The translations under genes and the position numbers were made by a program. Positions 1-64,000 of a stretch of 64,000 nt of DNA are shown here, piece by piece (position 1 is the stretch's first letter; the number at the start of each line of letters is the position of its first letter). The DNA comes from Linyphia triangularis (Eukaryota > Arthropoda > Arachnida > Araneae > Linyphiidae): NCBI GenBank assembly GCA_963978545.1, contig OZ021729.1:13716001-13780000 (forward strand). Direction: 5' to 3'. The notes beneath the pieces are model-generated. The model saw nothing but the letters and a program-made list of their open reading frames with translations. It did no database searches and was not told where the DNA came from.

Positions 1-63023
<63,023 letters not shown>

Positions 63024-64000
63024 GATGTGACACAAACACTTAAATTATGTGTATTAATTTATTGTGTGTGTTTTAATGAAGTGCATGTGTTTAATTATGT
63101 GCAACACAAACACTTTTATTTTCCCATCTAATTTCTACCAATCAATCATTTTATTTATTTGTGTACATTTTTAGTTTTAAAAAAAGTGCAAATGCTTACA
63201 CTAGTGCTCGGGCACCAAGTGCTAATCAAGGATTTATAAAAGAAAAGAGTATTCAAAATATCCCCAAACCTTGCATTTGGGATTTGTATGAAAAATTGTA
63301 TGTTTACTTGTAAATTTTATTTGTAATTTGAGCTCATTTAGATGATAATTGAAGAATACTTTTATGTAATTTGTAAGTAACATTGTATTATGCTGCCTTG
63401 TAAATTGTTCATCAGTGTGCCCCTATCTAGCTTGCACATACCTGATCTATATGATATAACTTAGATCATTGTAAATTATTGTTTTATAAATGTTAAATCT
63501 CTTGTAAATAAGATTTTTTATCAGATTTCTATCTTTTTCATATTTAGAAATGTATTCTGAACATATTTTTATTTTTAAAATGTCCTCCTTGCAGGGAGTG
63601 AATAACTATGCAATTCATGTTTAAGTGTGTGTGTTATATGAATAATCGGGTGAACTTAATAATTACGTGGATCGAAGGAATGCAGTGTGCGTGCTGATTT
63701 TTAGTCTTCAATTTGAAAGCATAAAGTAAATGCAAATGCAATCATGTTCTTTTCAAATGCAATTTTACTTAGGTGTCCTTTTTTTCTATAGCTTTCTCCT
63801 TGTTTTATTAATCGTTCAATTGGTGCCTGATCATAAACATTCCCTCATCTGAACGTATAATTGATTGGTTTTTATGAAACATATCCTAATCGCTTAAGAT
63901 TCTCAGATGAATGTGAATACACATAAAGCTATTGAAGCACTTGGATACATTTTATTGTAATTTTGAGTTTTGTTGTGATGTTTAATCGTTAACTTTAATA
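63024..64000 (+). other. KMT2C: KMT2C/D 3' UTR (runs to window end)
   Basis: AT-rich non-coding sequence after the stop. I find no AATAAA or ATTAAA here, so cleavage probably lies beyond the window or uses a variant signal. It holds an AU-rich TTATTTATT at 63151-63159 and a Pumilio-type TGTAAATA at 63503-63510, with several TGTAAATT variants nearby. Their regulatory role is inference. Confidence 0.7.

Overview
The window looks like arthropod nuclear DNA, most likely from a spider or another arachnid. It is AT-rich and has many canonical GT-AG introns. Those introns hold short DNA transposons, tRNA-derived SINEs and a decayed LINE, and there is no sign of bacterial or organellar organisation. 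Species assignment is inference; no marker gene is present.

One protein-coding gene fills the window on the + strand: a KMT2C/KMT2D (MLL3/MLL4; Trr/Lpt in Drosophila) histone H3 lysine-4 methyltransferase. It enters already inside the coding region (the N-terminal PHD-finger half lies upstream) and ends at a stop codon at 63021-63023. I place 48 coding exons, including one 9-nt microexon. All junction phases fit, giving 9,399 coding nt (3,132 residues plus stop). In order they encode: a conserved basic block after the PHD fingers; an HMG-box-like segment (exons 8-10); long low-complexity, Q-rich and acidic coactivator regions with an NLQAQA-type hexapeptide repeat (exons 13-26); a Q-rich coiled coil (exons 16-17); conserved MLL3/4 patches (exons 27-32); a C2C2 cysteine module (exons 33-34); the extended PHD (exons 37-39); FYRN/FYRC (exons 40-43); the WIN motif (exon 43); and SET plus post-SET (exons 44-47). 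The product would be the catalytic subunit of the COMPASS-like enhancer H3K4 mono-methyltransferase complex.

Almost everything else is intronic. At least five non-autonomous DNA-transposon families have ends of the CAGGG...CCCTG type, several with visible 5-6 bp target duplications. The largest is a 2.8-kb element (20181-23010) with perfect 14-bp inverted ends and internal tandem repeats. Other insertions are pogo/Tigger-like elements (5661, 9575, 25543), a hAT-like MITE with 9-bp duplication (34090-34552), a TA-flanked MITE (37494-37762), two tRNA-derived SINEs with target duplications (57173, 61948), and a 5'-truncated LINE RNase H fragment with target duplication (31051-31862). About 2 kb of (TA)n/TCTAGA microsatellite lies in intron 33 (45564-47534). 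GC-rich possible retroelement fragments lie at 42404-43300 and 48640-49442.

The final 977 bases are 3' UTR without a visible AATAAA signal. I found no CRISPR array, operon, rRNA, functional tRNA or second independent gene. I see no new biological system; the most unusual signals are the hexapeptide repeat, the microexon, and the set of related CAGGG-ended elements.
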